A DNA stretch of 64,000 nucleotides from Bradyrhizobium sp. AZCC 2176 (GCF_036924645.1 NZ_JAZHRX010000001.1:5483501-5547500); one strand, 5' to 3'. Counted from the first letter of the stretch, positions 19,064 to 28,385 are shown. A program made the numbers and translations. Notes: generated by a model from the letters alone, not told the origin.

Positions 19064-20068
19064 TCAATTCACATCCATCTGCAAACCTTCGCGCTTGATG
19101 ATCTCGGCGAATTTCGCCGTCTCGGCCTGCACGAAATCGGAGAATTGCTGCGGCGTGCCCCAGTCGGCGGTGGCGCCCATGTTGCCGATGGTCTTCTTGA
19201 CATCATCGCGCGCCAGCATCGCCTTGATCTCCTTGTTGAGGGCGTCAACGGCGGGAGCGGGCGTGGCCTTGGGCAGGAAGATGCCGAACCAGGAGGAGAC
19301 GTCGAACTTCGAAAGCTCGGGCGCGCTCTCGCGCATGGTCGGAATGTTCGGCGCCAGCGCGCTGCGCTCGGTAGTGGTGACGCAGAGCGCATTCAGCTTG
19401 CCGTCCTGGGTCTGCGGCAGCGTCGGATAGAGGTTGTCGAACAGGATCTGGATATCGCCGGCCAGCGCCGCCTGCAGCGCCGGGCCGGCGCCACGGAACG
19501 GCACATGCACCATCTTCAGGCCGGTGAGCTGCAGGAACCAGGCGCCGGTGAGGTGAGGGCTCTGGCCGACGCCGGAGGAAGCGTAGGTCAGCTTGTCCGG
19601 ATTGGCCTTGATGTAGGCGATCAGCTCCGGGATCGATTTGATTCCGGTCGATGGATGGGCCGACACGATGTTTGGGATCCGGATCATGTTGCTGACCGGC
19701 TGCAACTGCTCGGCCTTGTAAGTCATGTTGCGGAAGATGCTGTAGGCAATCGCGTTCGGGCCGGGATTGCCGACCAGGATGACGTGGCCGTCCGCCTTGC
19801 CGCGCACGACTTCGGCGGTGCCGATGGTGCCGCCGCCACCGGAACGGTTTTCCACAACCGCCGACTGGCCCCAGGCGGTCTGCAGATGCGCGGCCAGCAG
19901 CCGTCCCATCACGTCGGTGCTGCCACCAGCCGCCGCCGGCACGATGAGACGGACGGTCTCGGTCGGCCGCCAGTCGGAGCCGTAGCTCGCGCGCGGCAAG
20001 ATTGCCGCCGCTGAAACGGCCGCAGCTCCGGTCAAAACACGGCGTCGAGAAAAAGCTCTAATCGTCAC
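19064..20068 (-). CDS. Bug family tripartite tricarboxylate transporter substrate-binding protein
   Basis: The 334-residue protein begins with a Tat-like signal (SRRRVLTGAAAVSAAAILPR) and continues RPTETVRLIVPAAAGGSTDV and VVENRSGGGGTIGTAEVV, hallmarks of the periplasmic Bug/TctC binding proteins. These feed carboxylates to TctAB-type carriers, but no such permease genes are nearby, so it is an orphan binding protein. GTG 20068 is chosen because GGAG lies 7 bases upstream and the signal peptide starts there; a longer frame to 20146 is less likely. The ligand is unknown. Confidence 0.9.
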   Translation of the reverse strand: MTIRAFSRRRVLTGAAAVSAAAILPRASYGSDWRPTETVRLIVPAAAGGSTDVMGRLLAAHLQTAWGQSAVVENRSGGGGTIGTAEVVRGKADGHVILVGNPGPNAIAYSIFRNMTYKAEQLQPVSNMIRIPNIVSAHPSTGIKSIPELIAYIKANPDKLTYASSGVGQSPHLTGAWFLQLTGLKMVHVPFRGAGPALQAALAGDIQILFDNLYPTLPQTQDGKLNALCVTTTERSALAPNIPTMRESAPELSKFDVSSWFGIFLPKATPAPAVDALNKEIKAMLARDDVKKTIGNMGATADWGTPQQFSDFVQAETAKFAEIIKREGLQMDVN

Positions 20069-20186
20069 AAGTTCACTCCCTGCTGAATCATTATTGGCAG
20101 AGAGCGTAGGCAGCGCGCGCGTACAGGGCAAGCGTGCGACTTGCACAGGTTTCCTGGCACAGGATTTCCGCGTGGCGGAACGCGCT

Positions 20187-20672
20187 CTAGTTAAAGCTGA
20201 GCAGCTTGAACAGTGGCGTCAGGTAGCTGAGTTCCTGGCCGGACGTCGGCGTGGTGCGGCTGATGAAGTCGAAGATCTTGCCGTCCTGCAATCCGTAATT
20301 GGCGAGCCGCTGCACCTGGCGGTTTTTGTCGAAATAGATCGCGATCACGCGCTGGTCGACGACCTGCTGATTCATGAACGCGACTTTGCGCTCGGAGCGC
20401 TGTGAGATGTAATAGAACACCTCGCCGTTCAGCGTCGCCACCGTGGAGGGCGTTCCCATCACGATCAGCACCTGATCCTGGCTCGCGCCGATTGGAATCT
20501 GCTCCAGCGCGTTGGGCGGCAGGATATAGCCCTTCTGGAACTGCTCGCCGGTGCATCCGCCCAGCATCGCACAAATCAGTGCGACGGCCGCGGCCGCACG
20601 AAAGCCGCGCCGGCCGGCGGTCAGGCGGCGCGGCGAGGGCGCGCAGGTGCTCAGGTGGCTCATCTCGGTCAT
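20187..20672 (-). CDS. bamE: outer membrane protein assembly factor BamE (SmpA/OmlA lipoprotein)
   Basis: The 161-residue protein has an N-terminal signal sequence ending in a lipobox (AMLGGC), followed by FQKGYILPPNALEQIPIGAS and QDQVLIVMGTPSTVA, the BamE fold. BamE stabilises the BAM complex that inserts beta-barrels into the outer membrane. Several Met codons precede the signal; I chose the one giving a normal basic n-region. It is divergent from the bc1 chaperone gene, a pairing conserved in Rhizobiales. Confidence 0.9.
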   Translation of the reverse strand: MTEMSHLSTCAPSPRRLTAGRRGFRAAAAVALICAMLGGCTGEQFQKGYILPPNALEQIPIGASQDQVLIVMGTPSTVATLNGEVFYYISQRSERKVAFMNQQVVDQRVIAIYFDKNRQVQRLANYGLQDGKIFDFISRTTPTSGQELSYLTPLFKLLSFN

Positions 20673-20793
20673 CTCAGGAATTAGCCCGTCCTCTTGCATC
20701 GCGCGGTGCGTTGACGTACCGGGCAGCAAGTTGGAATGCAACATGCGCGGGCTCCGGGCAAAGAATCTGGAGGGCTCGCGTGCGGAACCCACA

Positions 20794-21342
20794 ATGCTTT
20801 GGCCGTTCAATCACTTCAGGAAACCCCGGACGCCGTTGCGCGGCACCATCGAGGCCATCTATGGCATGATCGTGACGCAGGCGCGAGAACCGTCGTTTTA
20901 TCGGGACTTGGCGGTTCCGGACACGGTTAACGGCCGCTTTGACCTGCTTCTGCTGCATTTGTGGCTGGTCTTGCGGCGTCTGAAGTCGGTGGAGGGCGGC
21001 ACGGCCCTGTCACAGGGGCTGTTCGACCATTTTTGCAACGATATGGACGATAATCTGCGCGAGATGGCGGTTAGCGACCTCAAAGTGCCGAAGCGCATGC
21101 AGGCCTTCGGCGAGGCCTTCTATGGTCGGACGGCGGCCTATGATTTTGCGCTGACGGAGGGCCGCGAGGCACTGGCACAGGCGCTGTGCAAGAATATCCT
21201 GAACGGCGAGAACATCGAGAAGGCCCGGCTGCTTGCCGCCTACGCCGAAGCGGCGATGGCCGCCCTCGACAGAACCGACGAGGCGGCGCTGGTGAGCGGT
21301 TCGGCCAAATTTCCCTTGCCGGAGAATGGCGCGCAGCAATGA
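20794..21342 (+). CDS. ubiquinol-cytochrome c chaperone family protein (Cbp3/UQCC1-like)
   Basis: The 182-residue protein matches the bacterial Cbp3-like family: AIYGMIVTQAREPSFYRDLA, NGRFDLLLLHLWLVLRRL, then QGLFDHFCNDMDDNLREM and FGEAFYGRTAAYDFAL. In mitochondria Cbp3 helps assemble cytochrome bc1; the alphaproteobacterial homologue is assumed to act similarly. The ATG at 20794 starts the similarity; an upstream in-frame extension would overlap bamE. The stop overlaps the next gene (ATGA), so the two are translationally coupled. Confidence 0.88.
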   Translation: MLWPFNHFRKPRTPLRGTIEAIYGMIVTQAREPSFYRDLAVPDTVNGRFDLLLLHLWLVLRRLKSVEGGTALSQGLFDHFCNDMDDNLREMAVSDLKVPKRMQAFGEAFYGRTAAYDFALTEGREALAQALCKNILNGENIEKARLLAAYAEAAMAALDRTDEAALVSGSAKFPLPENGAQQ

Positions 21343-21926
21343 GCAAGACTGGTACGATAGAGAAGCCCGATCCGTGGCGCGTCCCCGTTGCGGTGGCGCA
21401 AATCCCTGAGATCGGCCTGCATCGCGACATCGAGGCCGATCAGGCTATCCGCCATGCGGTGGCCGATGTCGGGGGCTTGCGCGAGGTGCTTTCGGTGCAG
21501 GCCTCGTTCGACGTCACGCCAACAAGCGGCGGCCGTTTCCGTGTCGCCGGCCAGGTGCGGGCGCGGATCGGACAGACCTGCGTGGTGACGCTGGAGGAGA
21601 TCGAGAACGATATCGACGAGCCGATCGATCTGACCTTCGCGCCGCCGGAGCAGATCCCGCAGATGGCCGCGCTGATCGAAGAGGCCGAGCAAAGCGACGA
21701 AGAGACGCCCGATCCGCCCGAGCCGATCGAGAACGGCACGATCGATCTCGGCCGGGTCGCCACCGACGCATTGCTTCTCGCGGTCGATCCCTATCCGCGC
21801 AAACCCGGCGCCGTATTTGAGCCGATGGTTGAAGCCGCCGATCCCGAGGATCACCCGTTCGCAGCGCTGAGGGCGTTGAAGGCAGAACCGAAAAAGTCGG
21901 GCACCAGGAAGCCCAAGGGCAAGTAG
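21339..21926 (+). CDS. YceD/DUF177 family protein
   Basis: The 195-residue protein has the DUF177 pattern: WRVPVAVAQIPEIG at the start, SFDVTPTSGGRFRVAGQVRA and RIGQTCVVTLEEIENDIDE, an acidic middle, then DLGRVATDALLLAVDPYPRK. Plant and bacterial relatives bind or process 23S rRNA, and in many bacteria the gene lies beside rpmF-plsX-fabH. Here plsX follows after about 300 bases and no rpmF is in between. It starts inside the chaperone stop codon. The role is inferred from family and context. Confidence 0.9.
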   Translation: MSKTGTIEKPDPWRVPVAVAQIPEIGLHRDIEADQAIRHAVADVGGLREVLSVQASFDVTPTSGGRFRVAGQVRARIGQTCVVTLEEIENDIDEPIDLTFAPPEQIPQMAALIEEAEQSDEETPDPPEPIENGTIDLGRVATDALLLAVDPYPRKPGAVFEPMVEAADPEDHPFAALRALKAEPKKSGTRKPKGK

Positions 21927-22228
21927 CCGGCAGTTAAAGTGGCCGGCGAAGCTGCCATCGGTTAGAGGTGGTTGTGATATCCCGCCAAGAATGTCCCGTA
22001 AGATATTGAATTATATTGGGATATTTTGTATTCTGGATTTCGGGTCACAGCGCTTGCCTTTCACCAAAAGAGCGTGGTCAAGAGGTTGTGTCGGGACAGG
22101 GACACGCTATTGTCGCGGCCCGGCGGGGGCGCGGGGATGCGCTTTGCCGAGCATCGCTTTGGCGGTGCCTTTCCAGTGCGCGGCCGTGCTCTATGAGGGC
22201 CGCAAGAGATCAGGTTTCCGGGACGTTC
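21927..22228. other. 302-base gap before plsX
   Basis: An AT-rich patch around 21996-22035 (GATATTGAATTATATTGGGA) stands out from the GC-rich surroundings and is a likely promoter region for plsX-fabH-ihfA. The frame upstream of plsX is open but basic and unlike any family. No rpmF gene or RNA was recognised. Confidence 0.45.
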
Positions 22229-23281
22229 ATGCCGCAAAAGGTTCGAATCGCGCTTGACGCCATGGGTGGCGATGTCGGCGCATCGGTCGTCATTCCCGGC
22301 GCCGCCATCTCCTTGGAACGGCATCCCGACAGCGAATTTCTGCTCTATGGCGACAGCAGACTGATCGACGAACAGCTCGCCAAATATCCGGCCCTGAGAA
22401 AGGCCTCGCGTGTGGTCCACACCGACGTCACCGTCGCCATGCACGACAAGCCGAGCCAGGCGTTGCGGCGCGGCCGCAAGAACTCGTCGATGTGGCTGGC
22501 GATCGACGCGGTGAAGAAGGGCGAGGCCCACGTCGCGGTTTCCGCCGGCAATACCGGCGCGCTGATGGCCATGGCACGGTTCAACCTGCGGACCATGCCG
22601 GGCATCGATCGCCCCGCGCTCGCGGGGATGTGGCCGACCGCCCGTGGCCACTCCGTCGTGCTCGACCTCGGCGCCACGATCGGCGGCGACGCGCACCATC
22701 TCATGACGCTGGCCGTGATGGGCAGCGCGATGGCGAGCGTGCTGTTCAACCGGGAACGTCCGACGGTCGGCCTCCTCAACATCGGGGTCGAGGAGATCAA
22801 GGGCCATGAGGAGATCCGCAAGGCCGCCGAGCTGCTGCGCGCGACGCAGCTCAATTATATCGGCTTCGTCGAGGGCGACGGTATCGCGCAGGGCGCGGCC
22901 GACGTGATCGTGTCGGAAGGTTTTTGCGGCAACATCGCATTGAAGGCTGCCGAAGGCACCGCGCGTCAGATGGCGGATTTTCTGCGCAACGCCATGGCCA
23001 GTAGTTGGCAATCCAAGATCGGTTATCTGTTCGCCCGCAGCGCCTTCAAGGCGCTCCGGGACAAGCTCGACCCGAACAAATCCAATGGTGGCGTTTTGCT
23101 CGGCCTGAAAGGTGTGGTTGTAAAAAGCCATGGCGGAATCAACGCCGAAGGCTTTGCCTACGCAGTCGATGTTGGCTATGAGACGGTGCGCTGCGATCTC
23201 CTCACCAAGATCAATCAGATGCTTAATCGCGACGGAAGTGCGCTGGCTCAAGCGCAAACCGCGCAGGAGGTTGTCACGTGA
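22229..23281 (+). CDS. plsX: phosphate acyltransferase PlsX
   Basis: PlsX converts acyl-ACP to acyl-phosphate for phosphatidic acid synthesis. The 350-residue protein starts [17 protein letters not shown] and has [33 protein letters not shown], and [17 protein letters not shown], all typical. ATG 22229 fits the family start; the frame is open to 22016 without similarity. The stop overlaps the fabH GTG by 4 bases (GTGA), so they are co-translated. Confidence 0.96.
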   Translation: MPQKVRIALDAMGGDVGASVVIPGAAISLERHPDSEFLLYGDSRLIDEQLAKYPALRKASRVVHTDVTVAMHDKPSQALRRGRKNSSMWLAIDAVKKGEAHVAVSAGNTGALMAMARFNLRTMPGIDRPALAGMWPTARGHSVVLDLGATIGGDAHHLMTLAVMGSAMASVLFNRERPTVGLLNIGVEEIKGHEEIRKAAELLRATQLNYIGFVEGDGIAQGAADVIVSEGFCGNIALKAAEGTARQMADFLRNAMASSWQSKIGYLFARSAFKALRDKLDPNKSNGGVLLGLKGVVVKSHGGINAEGFAYAVDVGYETVRCDLLTKINQMLNRDGSALAQAQTAQEVVT

Positions 23282-24255
23282 CTGCGAAACGTTCGGTCGT
23301 GCTGGGCTGCGGCTCTTATCTGCCGCAGAAGGTGCTGACCAATGCGGAACTCGCCGCCCGGATCGACACGTCGGACGAGTGGATCGTGCAGCGCACCGGC
23401 ATCCGGCAGCGCCACATCGCAGCCGAAGGCGAGTTCACTTCGCATCTGGCGATCAACGCGGCGCGTGCGGCGCTGGAACATGCCGGCATCGATGCACAGG
23501 CGATCGACCTGATCGTGCTGGCGACCTCGACGCCGGACAACACTTTTCCGGCGACCGCGGTCGCCGTCCAGAACGGGCTCGGCATCCATCATGGCGCCGC
23601 CTTCGATCTGCAGGCGGTGTGCTCCGGCTTCGTCTTCGCGCTCGCAACCGCCGATAATTTCCTGCGCTCCGGCGCCTACAAGCGCGCGCTGGTGATCGGC
23701 GCAGAGACATTCTCGCGCATTCTCGACTGGAACGATCGCGGCACCTGCGTGCTGTTCGGCGACGGCGCCGGCGCGGTCGTGCTCGAGGCGCAGGATCAGC
23801 CGGGCAAGCCTTCCGATCGCGGCGTGCTGACGACGCATCTGCGCTCGGATGGCCGCCACAAGGCAAAACTCTACGTCGACGGTGGCCCGTCGACGACCCA
23901 GACCGTCGGCCATCTCCGGATGGAAGGCCGCGAGGTGTTCAAGCATGCGGTCGGCATGATCACCGACGTGATCGTGGATGCCTTCAATGCGACCGGCGCT
24001 ACGGCCGAAGACATCGACTGGTTCGTTCCGCATCAGGCCAACAAGCGAATCATCGATGCTTCAGCGCACAAGCTTCATATTGCACCGCAAAAGGTGGTGC
24101 TGACCGTCGATCAGCACGGCAACACCTCAGCAGCGTCGATCCCGCTGGCGCTTTCGGTCGCCGTCAACGACGGGCGCGTGAAGAAAGGCGACTTGGTGCT
24201 GTTCGAAGCCATGGGCGGCGGGTTCACCTGGGGTTCCGCGCTGGTGCGCTGGTAA
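23278..24255 (+). CDS. fabH: 3-oxoacyl-ACP synthase III (FabH)
   Basis: FabH starts fatty acid synthesis by condensing acetyl-CoA with malonyl-ACP. The 325-residue protein shows [34 protein letters not shown], the active-site Cys in [14 protein letters not shown], His in [13 protein letters not shown] and Asn in [14 protein letters not shown], the full catalytic triad. It starts with GTG inside the plsX stop. ihfA follows 131 bases later; plsX-fabH-ihfA-merR is a conserved order. Confidence 0.96.
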   Translation: MTAKRSVVLGCGSYLPQKVLTNAELAARIDTSDEWIVQRTGIRQRHIAAEGEFTSHLAINAARAALEHAGIDAQAIDLIVLATSTPDNTFPATAVAVQNGLGIHHGAAFDLQAVCSGFVFALATADNFLRSGAYKRALVIGAETFSRILDWNDRGTCVLFGDGAGAVVLEAQDQPGKPSDRGVLTTHLRSDGRHKAKLYVDGGPSTTQTVGHLRMEGREVFKHAVGMITDVIVDAFNATGATAEDIDWFVPHQANKRIIDASAHKLHIAPQKVVLTVDQHGNTSAASIPLALSVAVNDGRVKKGDLVLFEAMGGGFTWGSALVRW

Positions 24256-24386
24256 GCGCCGCGTAAAAGTACCAATTAAAGTTGTACCCTTGTTCCATGC
24301 TTCTGCATGATGGTCGCTGTTGACCATTGCGTGCTAACCTCATAATTTCAGGGAATAAATTGTTCGCCGAGAGTGCGGGGCAGGCG

Positions 24387-24716
24387 ATGACCGGGACCGG
24401 AAAAACAGTCACACGTGTCGATTTGTGCGAGGCGGTTTACCAGAAGGTAGGCCTGTCGCGAACGGAATCGTCGGCATTTGTCGAACTCGTTCTGAAAGAG
24501 ATCACCGATTGCCTGGAGAAGGGCGAGACGGTGAAGCTGTCGTCGTTCGGCTCCTTCATGGTGCGCAAGAAGGGTCAGCGGATCGGACGTAATCCGAAGA
24601 CTGGTACCGAAGTGCCGATCTCGCCACGTCGCGTGATGGTGTTCAAACCGTCGGCCATTCTGAAGCAGCGGATCAACGGCCATGCGGCCGGAAACGGCGA
24701 AAGCAAAGCTGAATAG
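24387..24716 (+). CDS. ihfA: integration host factor subunit alpha
   Basis: The 109-residue protein has the IHF/HU fold with [20 protein letters not shown] at the N-terminus and [20 protein letters not shown] and the beta-arm ([16 protein letters not shown]). IHF bends DNA at specific sites and supports recombination and sigma-54 promoters. A GTG at 24327 would add 20 residues with no similarity, so ATG 24387 is used. The MerR gene follows. Confidence 0.94.
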   Translation: MTGTGKTVTRVDLCEAVYQKVGLSRTESSAFVELVLKEITDCLEKGETVKLSSFGSFMVRKKGQRIGRNPKTGTEVPISPRRVMVFKPSAILKQRINGHAAGNGESKAE

Positions 24717-24806
24717 CGAGATCGAGTAGCAGGACCGCGTACAAAGGCCGCGTAGCAAGACCGCGTAATCTCTTCACAAACAACATGAGTTGAGAGGAGC
24801 GAGCAT

Positions 24807-25361
24807 TTGGACAAAGCGCCGGATGCGTTCCGTACCATCAGCGAAGTCGCTGAAGAGCTCGACATTCCCCAGCACGTGCTGCGGTTTTGGGAGACGCGGT
24901 TCGCCCAAATCAAGCCGATGAAGCGAAGCGGCGGGCGGCGTTACTACCGCCCCGACGATGTCGACCTGCTCAAGGGCATCCGCCGCCTGCTGTACGGCGA
25001 AGGCTACACCATCCGCGGCGTGCAGCGGATCCTCAAAGAGCACGGTATCAAATCGGTGCAGGGCCTCGCCGACCAGACTTCCGCCGTCACGTTCGGCGCT
25101 GTCGAGGAGGCGATCGGTCTCAGCCTGCAGGAGCCCGAGGAGGGCGAGACACCGGCCGCCGGTGTCGACGACGAGGATTACGAGACCGAAGAGAAGGAAA
25201 TCGACTATCGCTTTGTCGATACCGACGATGACGGCATCTTGCTGCCGTTCGCCAAGGGCAAGCCCGGGCCCTCGGACGCTGACCGCGAGCGTCTGGAGCG
25301 GGTGCTGCAGGATCTCGTCGCCTGCCGGCAGTTGCTGGATAGCGCCCTGAAGGACGGCTGA
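24807..25361 (+). CDS. MerR family transcriptional regulator (conserved beside ihfA)
   Basis: The 184-residue protein begins with a MerR helix-turn-helix ([20 protein letters not shown] then [20 protein letters not shown]) and [20 protein letters not shown], then an acidic linker and a C-terminal [14 protein letters not shown] helix. It lacks metal-binding Cys residues, so it is not a metal sensor of the classical kind. The start is TTG at 24807, preceded by GAGGAG. Its position after ihfA is conserved in Rhizobiales; its targets are not known to me. Confidence 0.9.
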   Translation: MDKAPDAFRTISEVAEELDIPQHVLRFWETRFAQIKPMKRSGGRRYYRPDDVDLLKGIRRLLYGEGYTIRGVQRILKEHGIKSVQGLADQTSAVTFGAVEEAIGLSLQEPEEGETPAAGVDDEDYETEEKEIDYRFVDTDDDGILLPFAKGKPGPSDADRERLERVLQDLVACRQLLDSALKDG

Positions 25362-25446
25362 TTGCGGCGGGCGGGAACTGGCCTGCCTGAAAGAGGCCGC
25401 TCGCGCGTCTTGCGCCGAGCCCTGATCGAAGCTAATGGAACGGCAT

Positions 25447-25524
25447 CGGAGCGTGGCGCAGCCCGGTTAGCGCACTAGTCTGGGAGACTAGGGGTCGGAG
25501 GTTCAAATCCTCTCGCTCCGACCA
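25447..25524 (+). tRNA. tRNA-Pro (anticodon GGG)
   Basis: The acceptor arm CGGAGCG pairs with CGCTCCG, followed by discriminator A and an encoded CCA. The anticodon stem CTAGT/ACTAG holds the loop CTGGGAG with anticodon GGG. The T arm GGAGG-TTCAAAT-CCTCT is present. It reads proline codons ending in C and U. Confidence 0.96.
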
Positions 25525-25762
25525 TTTAACTCATTGAATCCCCTAAACTTGCTTTCCGCGATTCTACCGTGATTCTGACGGGCGATTCTTACGCTGTTCC
25601 GCCGTCATTTCCGCGGCGCGCTTGCTATTGCGCGCCACCGTCACCGGCGCGCAGCATTTTGGCCCACCCAGCAGCGCGTGGTGCAGGGGAGACTAACGGA
25701 AGCACAATTCGAACGGGCTAGGCTTGCTCCGGACCAATATCGATCCACCGCAAGGAGGCGTT

Positions 25763-26026
25763 ATGGAGATGCTCCTCGGCCTCGTGGTCATGGCCGGCGT
25801 TCCGGCCTATTTTGTCGTCCAGCCGGCCACGCTGTGGCAATGGCCCGGCGCCTGGCGCATTGCTGCGTTGGCGCCTCTGCTGCTGACCGCGCCCGCGCTC
25901 GCTTTCAGCTTGTTCTCCCTGTACCACGGCTCGAACCTGTGGCCGCTCACGCTGATTTTCGCCGCGGCCGTCGGCACACTCTATCTGGGCGCGTTGTGGC
26001 TCGCGCGCCGGTGGTTCTACGCGTAA
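25763..26026 (+). CDS. small hydrophobic membrane protein, function unknown
   Basis: The 87-residue protein has three predicted membrane segments: LLGLVVMAGVPAYFVVQP, then IAALAPLLLTAPALAFSLFS and LTLIFAAAVGTLYLGALWL. It ends RRWFYA. The ATG at 25763 has a very good AAGGAGG 6 bases upstream, which supports real translation. It does not match a family I can name. It stands alone about 240 bases downstream of the tRNA. Confidence 0.7.
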   Translation: MEMLLGLVVMAGVPAYFVVQPATLWQWPGAWRIAALAPLLLTAPALAFSLFSLYHGSNLWPLTLIFAAAVGTLYLGALWLARRWFYA

Positions 26027-26078
26027 CCTGCCTGTTCGATTGCATCGGCTATTTCAGCCGTTGTGGTCTTGACCGCCG

Positions 26079-26348
26079 CTAGATGCCGAGCGCCCAGATG
26101 GCTACGATGGTCCCAAGTACAGCTAGTCCGCTGATGGTCCAGCCGGTCAGGTAAGCCGCACCATCCGTTTCCGGTCGATCGACCATGCTATCGCGCCACT
26201 GGCTCACGGCGGCCTCCACTGGATTGATCTTGCCTCTGGTCAGTAGGTCGTTGGCTGAGGCCAAAGGTTCAACGAGCGCGGGGGCGCGCAACGGCGCAAC
26301 CGTTGTCCACTGTAGCAGCTCCCACGATGCCGCCACCGCGCCGATCAT
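26079..26348 (-). CDS. hypothetical membrane protein, possibly 5'-truncated
   Basis: The 89-residue frame has a hydrophobic C-terminus (GWTISGLAVLGTIVAIWALG) and a polar middle (ASANDLLTRGKINPVEAAVS). Upstream of the ATG the frame stays open for about 24 codons with a hydrophobic stretch (EFYSVAIVIPSAIAAAL) that looks like a true membrane helix, then meets a stop with no start codon. So the natural protein may begin further upstream and be broken, or this may be a relic. No family was recognised and no clear ribosome binding site is seen. Confidence 0.45.
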   Translation of the reverse strand: MIGAVAASWELLQWTTVAPLRAPALVEPLASANDLLTRGKINPVEAAVSQWRDSMVDRPETDGAAYLTGWTISGLAVLGTIVAIWALGI

Positions 26349-26614
26349 CAGCGCCGCTGCGATCGCTGATGGGATGACGATGGCGACCGAATAGAATTCG
26401 GGATTGGTGCCGGCGATCTATAGCGCCGTCGATGCGCTGATGCGCTGGAAGGATTGGGCGCGTCGGACCGTCAAACCGAAGCGGCGGAGTAATTCCGCCA
26501 GACGAAACGTCGCTGCGCTTTACCCGCGATCCCCACCTGCTACTGTCCTGTTGCGCGCGAGCTCCGTTGGCATGAGCTCCAATTCAAAAAGCGAAAACCG
26601 AGGTTACGATCTCA

Positions 26615-27583
26615 ATGAAGGACTTTGCCGGAAAGTTTGCCGTGATCACCGGGGGCGGCACGGGCATGGGCCGCGAACTCGCGCGCCAGCTCGTGGCCGA
26701 AGGCTGCAATGTCGCGATGTGCGACGTTTCCCTGGAGGCGATGGCCGAGACCAAGCGGCTGTGCGAGGCGGAAAATCTGCCGCAGGGCCTTCGCGTCACC
26801 ACCCACGTCGCCGACGTCTCGATCGAGGACCATCTCCAGCGTTTTCGCGATGAGCTGATCGAGCAGCAGGCGACCGACAAGATCCATCTGCTGTTCAACA
26901 ATGCCGGGATCGGCGGCGGCGGTAGCCTGTTCACCAACACGCGCGAGCAGTGGGAGCGCACCTTCAACATCTGCTGGGGCGGCGTCTATCTCGGCGTCCG
27001 CACCTTCCTGCCGCTGATGCTTAAGGCGGACGAGGCTCACATCGTCAACACGTCGAGCGTCAACGGCTTCTGGGCTTCGGTCGGCATGGGCGCCTCGCAC
27101 ACCGCCTACAGCGCCGCCAAGTTCGCGGTGAAAGGGTTTACCGAAGCGCTGATGACGGACCTGCGGCTCAACGCCCCGCACATCAAATGCTCCGTCGTGA
27201 TGCCCGGCCATATCGGCACTTCGATCGTGTCCAATTCGCGCAAGATCCAGAGCGGATCGGAATCCGAAGAGCTCAGTCCGAATGAAATCCTGGCGACGCG
27301 GCAGCGCCTGAAGGGCATGGGCATCGACACCGGACCGATGTCGGACGCCGATATCCAGAAGATCGCGCTCGACCGCGCACGCTCCTTCCGCGACGAGGCG
27401 CCGACCACGGCCGCTGCCGCGGCAAAGATCATCCTCGACGGCGTCAAGACCGAGCGCTGGCGCATTCTCGTCGGCGATGACGCCCACAAGCTCGACGAGC
27501 GGGTGCGGCAGGCCCCGGAAAAGGCCTACACGCCGGAGTTCTACAAGAGCTTTACGGAAGAGGTCGGCTGGCGGCTTGGATAG
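26615..27583 (+). CDS. SDR family NAD(P)-dependent oxidoreductase
   Basis: The 322-residue protein is a classical short-chain dehydrogenase: AVITGGGTGMGRELA (nucleotide binding), LLFNNAGIGG (NNAG), NTSSVNGF (catalytic Ser) and HTAYSAAKFAVKGF (YxxxK), then VVMPGHIGTS. A C-terminal extension of about 100 residues is longer than in minimal SDRs. The ATG at 26615 starts 10 residues before the glycine motif. An inverted repeat at 27590 may end the transcript. The substrate is unknown. Confidence 0.9.
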   Translation: MKDFAGKFAVITGGGTGMGRELARQLVAEGCNVAMCDVSLEAMAETKRLCEAENLPQGLRVTTHVADVSIEDHLQRFRDELIEQQATDKIHLLFNNAGIGGGGSLFTNTREQWERTFNICWGGVYLGVRTFLPLMLKADEAHIVNTSSVNGFWASVGMGASHTAYSAAKFAVKGFTEALMTDLRLNAPHIKCSVVMPGHIGTSIVSNSRKIQSGSESEELSPNEILATRQRLKGMGIDTGPMSDADIQKIALDRARSFRDEAPTTAAAAAKIILDGVKTERWRILVGDDAHKLDERVRQAPEKAYTPEFYKSFTEEVGWRLG

Positions 27584-27589
27584 AGTAAT

Positions 27590-27616
27590 GTCGGTTCTGA
27601 TCCAATCAGAACCGAC
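27590..27616. terminator. hairpin between convergent SDR and gcrA-like genes
   Basis: GTCGGTTCTGAT (27590-27601) and ATCAGAACCGAC (27605-27616) form a perfect 12-base-pair stem with a CCA loop. A weak T-rich run (CTTTGTTTT) follows about 5 bases later. The convergent genes on both sides suit a two-way terminator. Confidence 0.6.
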
Positions 27617-27663
27617 GCCGGCTTTGTTTTGGCGTTATCACGGAAGCCGGATGTTGCGCGTCG

Positions 27664-28134
27664 TCATGCCCGCACAACGCGCTGGCGCGAGCCCGGGCGA
27701 TAGGCGAGGCGGTGGTGGCCTGAGCAATAGGGCATGCCTTCCACCGGCGTATTGCCGCAAAAGCAGAAATCCTCGGCGCCAGGTGTGCTGATCGGCCAGC
27801 GGCACCGCTCGTTGCTGAGTTCGAACAGCGAGCAGCGGCGTTCGCTGGCAATCGGCTCTTCCTGGAGCGGCTGCGCGTTTTCGTAGACGGCTTGCAGGAT
27901 TTGATACTGCAGCCTGGGAATGGATTTCCTGGAGCGCTCCCGGGCGGCCTTGGTCGGGCGCGGTTCGGCGCGGGCCGGGCCGCGCGTCAACTGGAGGCGG
28001 GCAAGTTTGCCGATCACCGCGTTGCGGCTGACGCCGATGCTGGCTGCGATCTCGCGGCAGGTGAGGCCGGCTTCAAAATGACTCTTCAGCAATTCGACGC
28101 GATCGGTAGTCCAGGTCGGTAAATTCGTAAGCAT
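27664..28134 (-). CDS. GcrA family cell cycle regulator
   Basis: The protein starts MLTNLPTWTTDRVELLKSHF, then GLTCREIAASIGVSRNAVIG, the DNA-binding N-terminus of GcrA that recognises CcrM-methylated promoters in Alphaproteobacteria. The C-terminal RNA-polymerase sigma-70 contact region is seen as RRCSLFELSNERCRWPIS and CGNTPVEGMPYCSGHHRLAY. At 156 residues it is a little shorter than Caulobacter GcrA (about 173). I chose the Met at 28134 because family proteins begin MLTNLPTW; the longer start at 28149 adds five residues. It could be the main GcrA or a paralogue; the window cannot settle that. Confidence 0.88.
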   Translation of the reverse strand: MLTNLPTWTTDRVELLKSHFEAGLTCREIAASIGVSRNAVIGKLARLQLTRGPARAEPRPTKAARERSRKSIPRLQYQILQAVYENAQPLQEEPIASERRCSLFELSNERCRWPISTPGAEDFCFCGNTPVEGMPYCSGHHRLAYRPGSRQRVVRA

Positions 28135-28184
28135 GTTTTTCGGTTCCACGTTCTGTGTGAACCGCCGCGTTCCGAAAATTCCCG

Positions 28185-28385
28185 TCAGGACGCCTTGCCG
28201 TTGTCGCGGATTGCAAGCAGCCCGTCCTTGATGGCGAGCCGAATGCCTTCCTCGATCAAAGTCCTTGCGACGCCGGGAACGCTGGTGCCGTGGGTGCCCT
28301 GTCTCACCAGTCTTTCGAGATAATTGATGGTCGAGAGCGCCAACGTAACGGGAACGCGGTCGGTTTCGGCTTTTTCTGTAGCCAT
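28185..28385 (-). CDS. small conserved hypothetical protein, ribbon-helix-helix-like
   Basis: The 66-residue protein reads VPVTLALSTINYLERLVRQG, then SVPGVARTLIEEGIRLAI, a strand-helix-helix pattern like that of CopG/ribbon-helix-helix DNA-binding proteins. It lies 51 bases upstream of the gcrA-like gene on the same strand and may be co-transcribed. I do not recognise a specific family and no toxin partner is adjacent. Confidence 0.6.
   Translation of the reverse strand: MATEKAETDRVPVTLALSTINYLERLVRQGTHGTSVPGVARTLIEEGIRLAIKDGLLAIRDNGKAS

Noticed and set aside
19145..20014. 289-residue plus-strand frame opposite the Bug protein gene
   Set aside because: It is the antisense shadow of a gene with a signal peptide and family motifs.
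22061..23257. 398-residue minus-strand frame over plsX
   Set aside because: It is antisense to plsX, a well-supported enzyme gene, and shows no family similarity.
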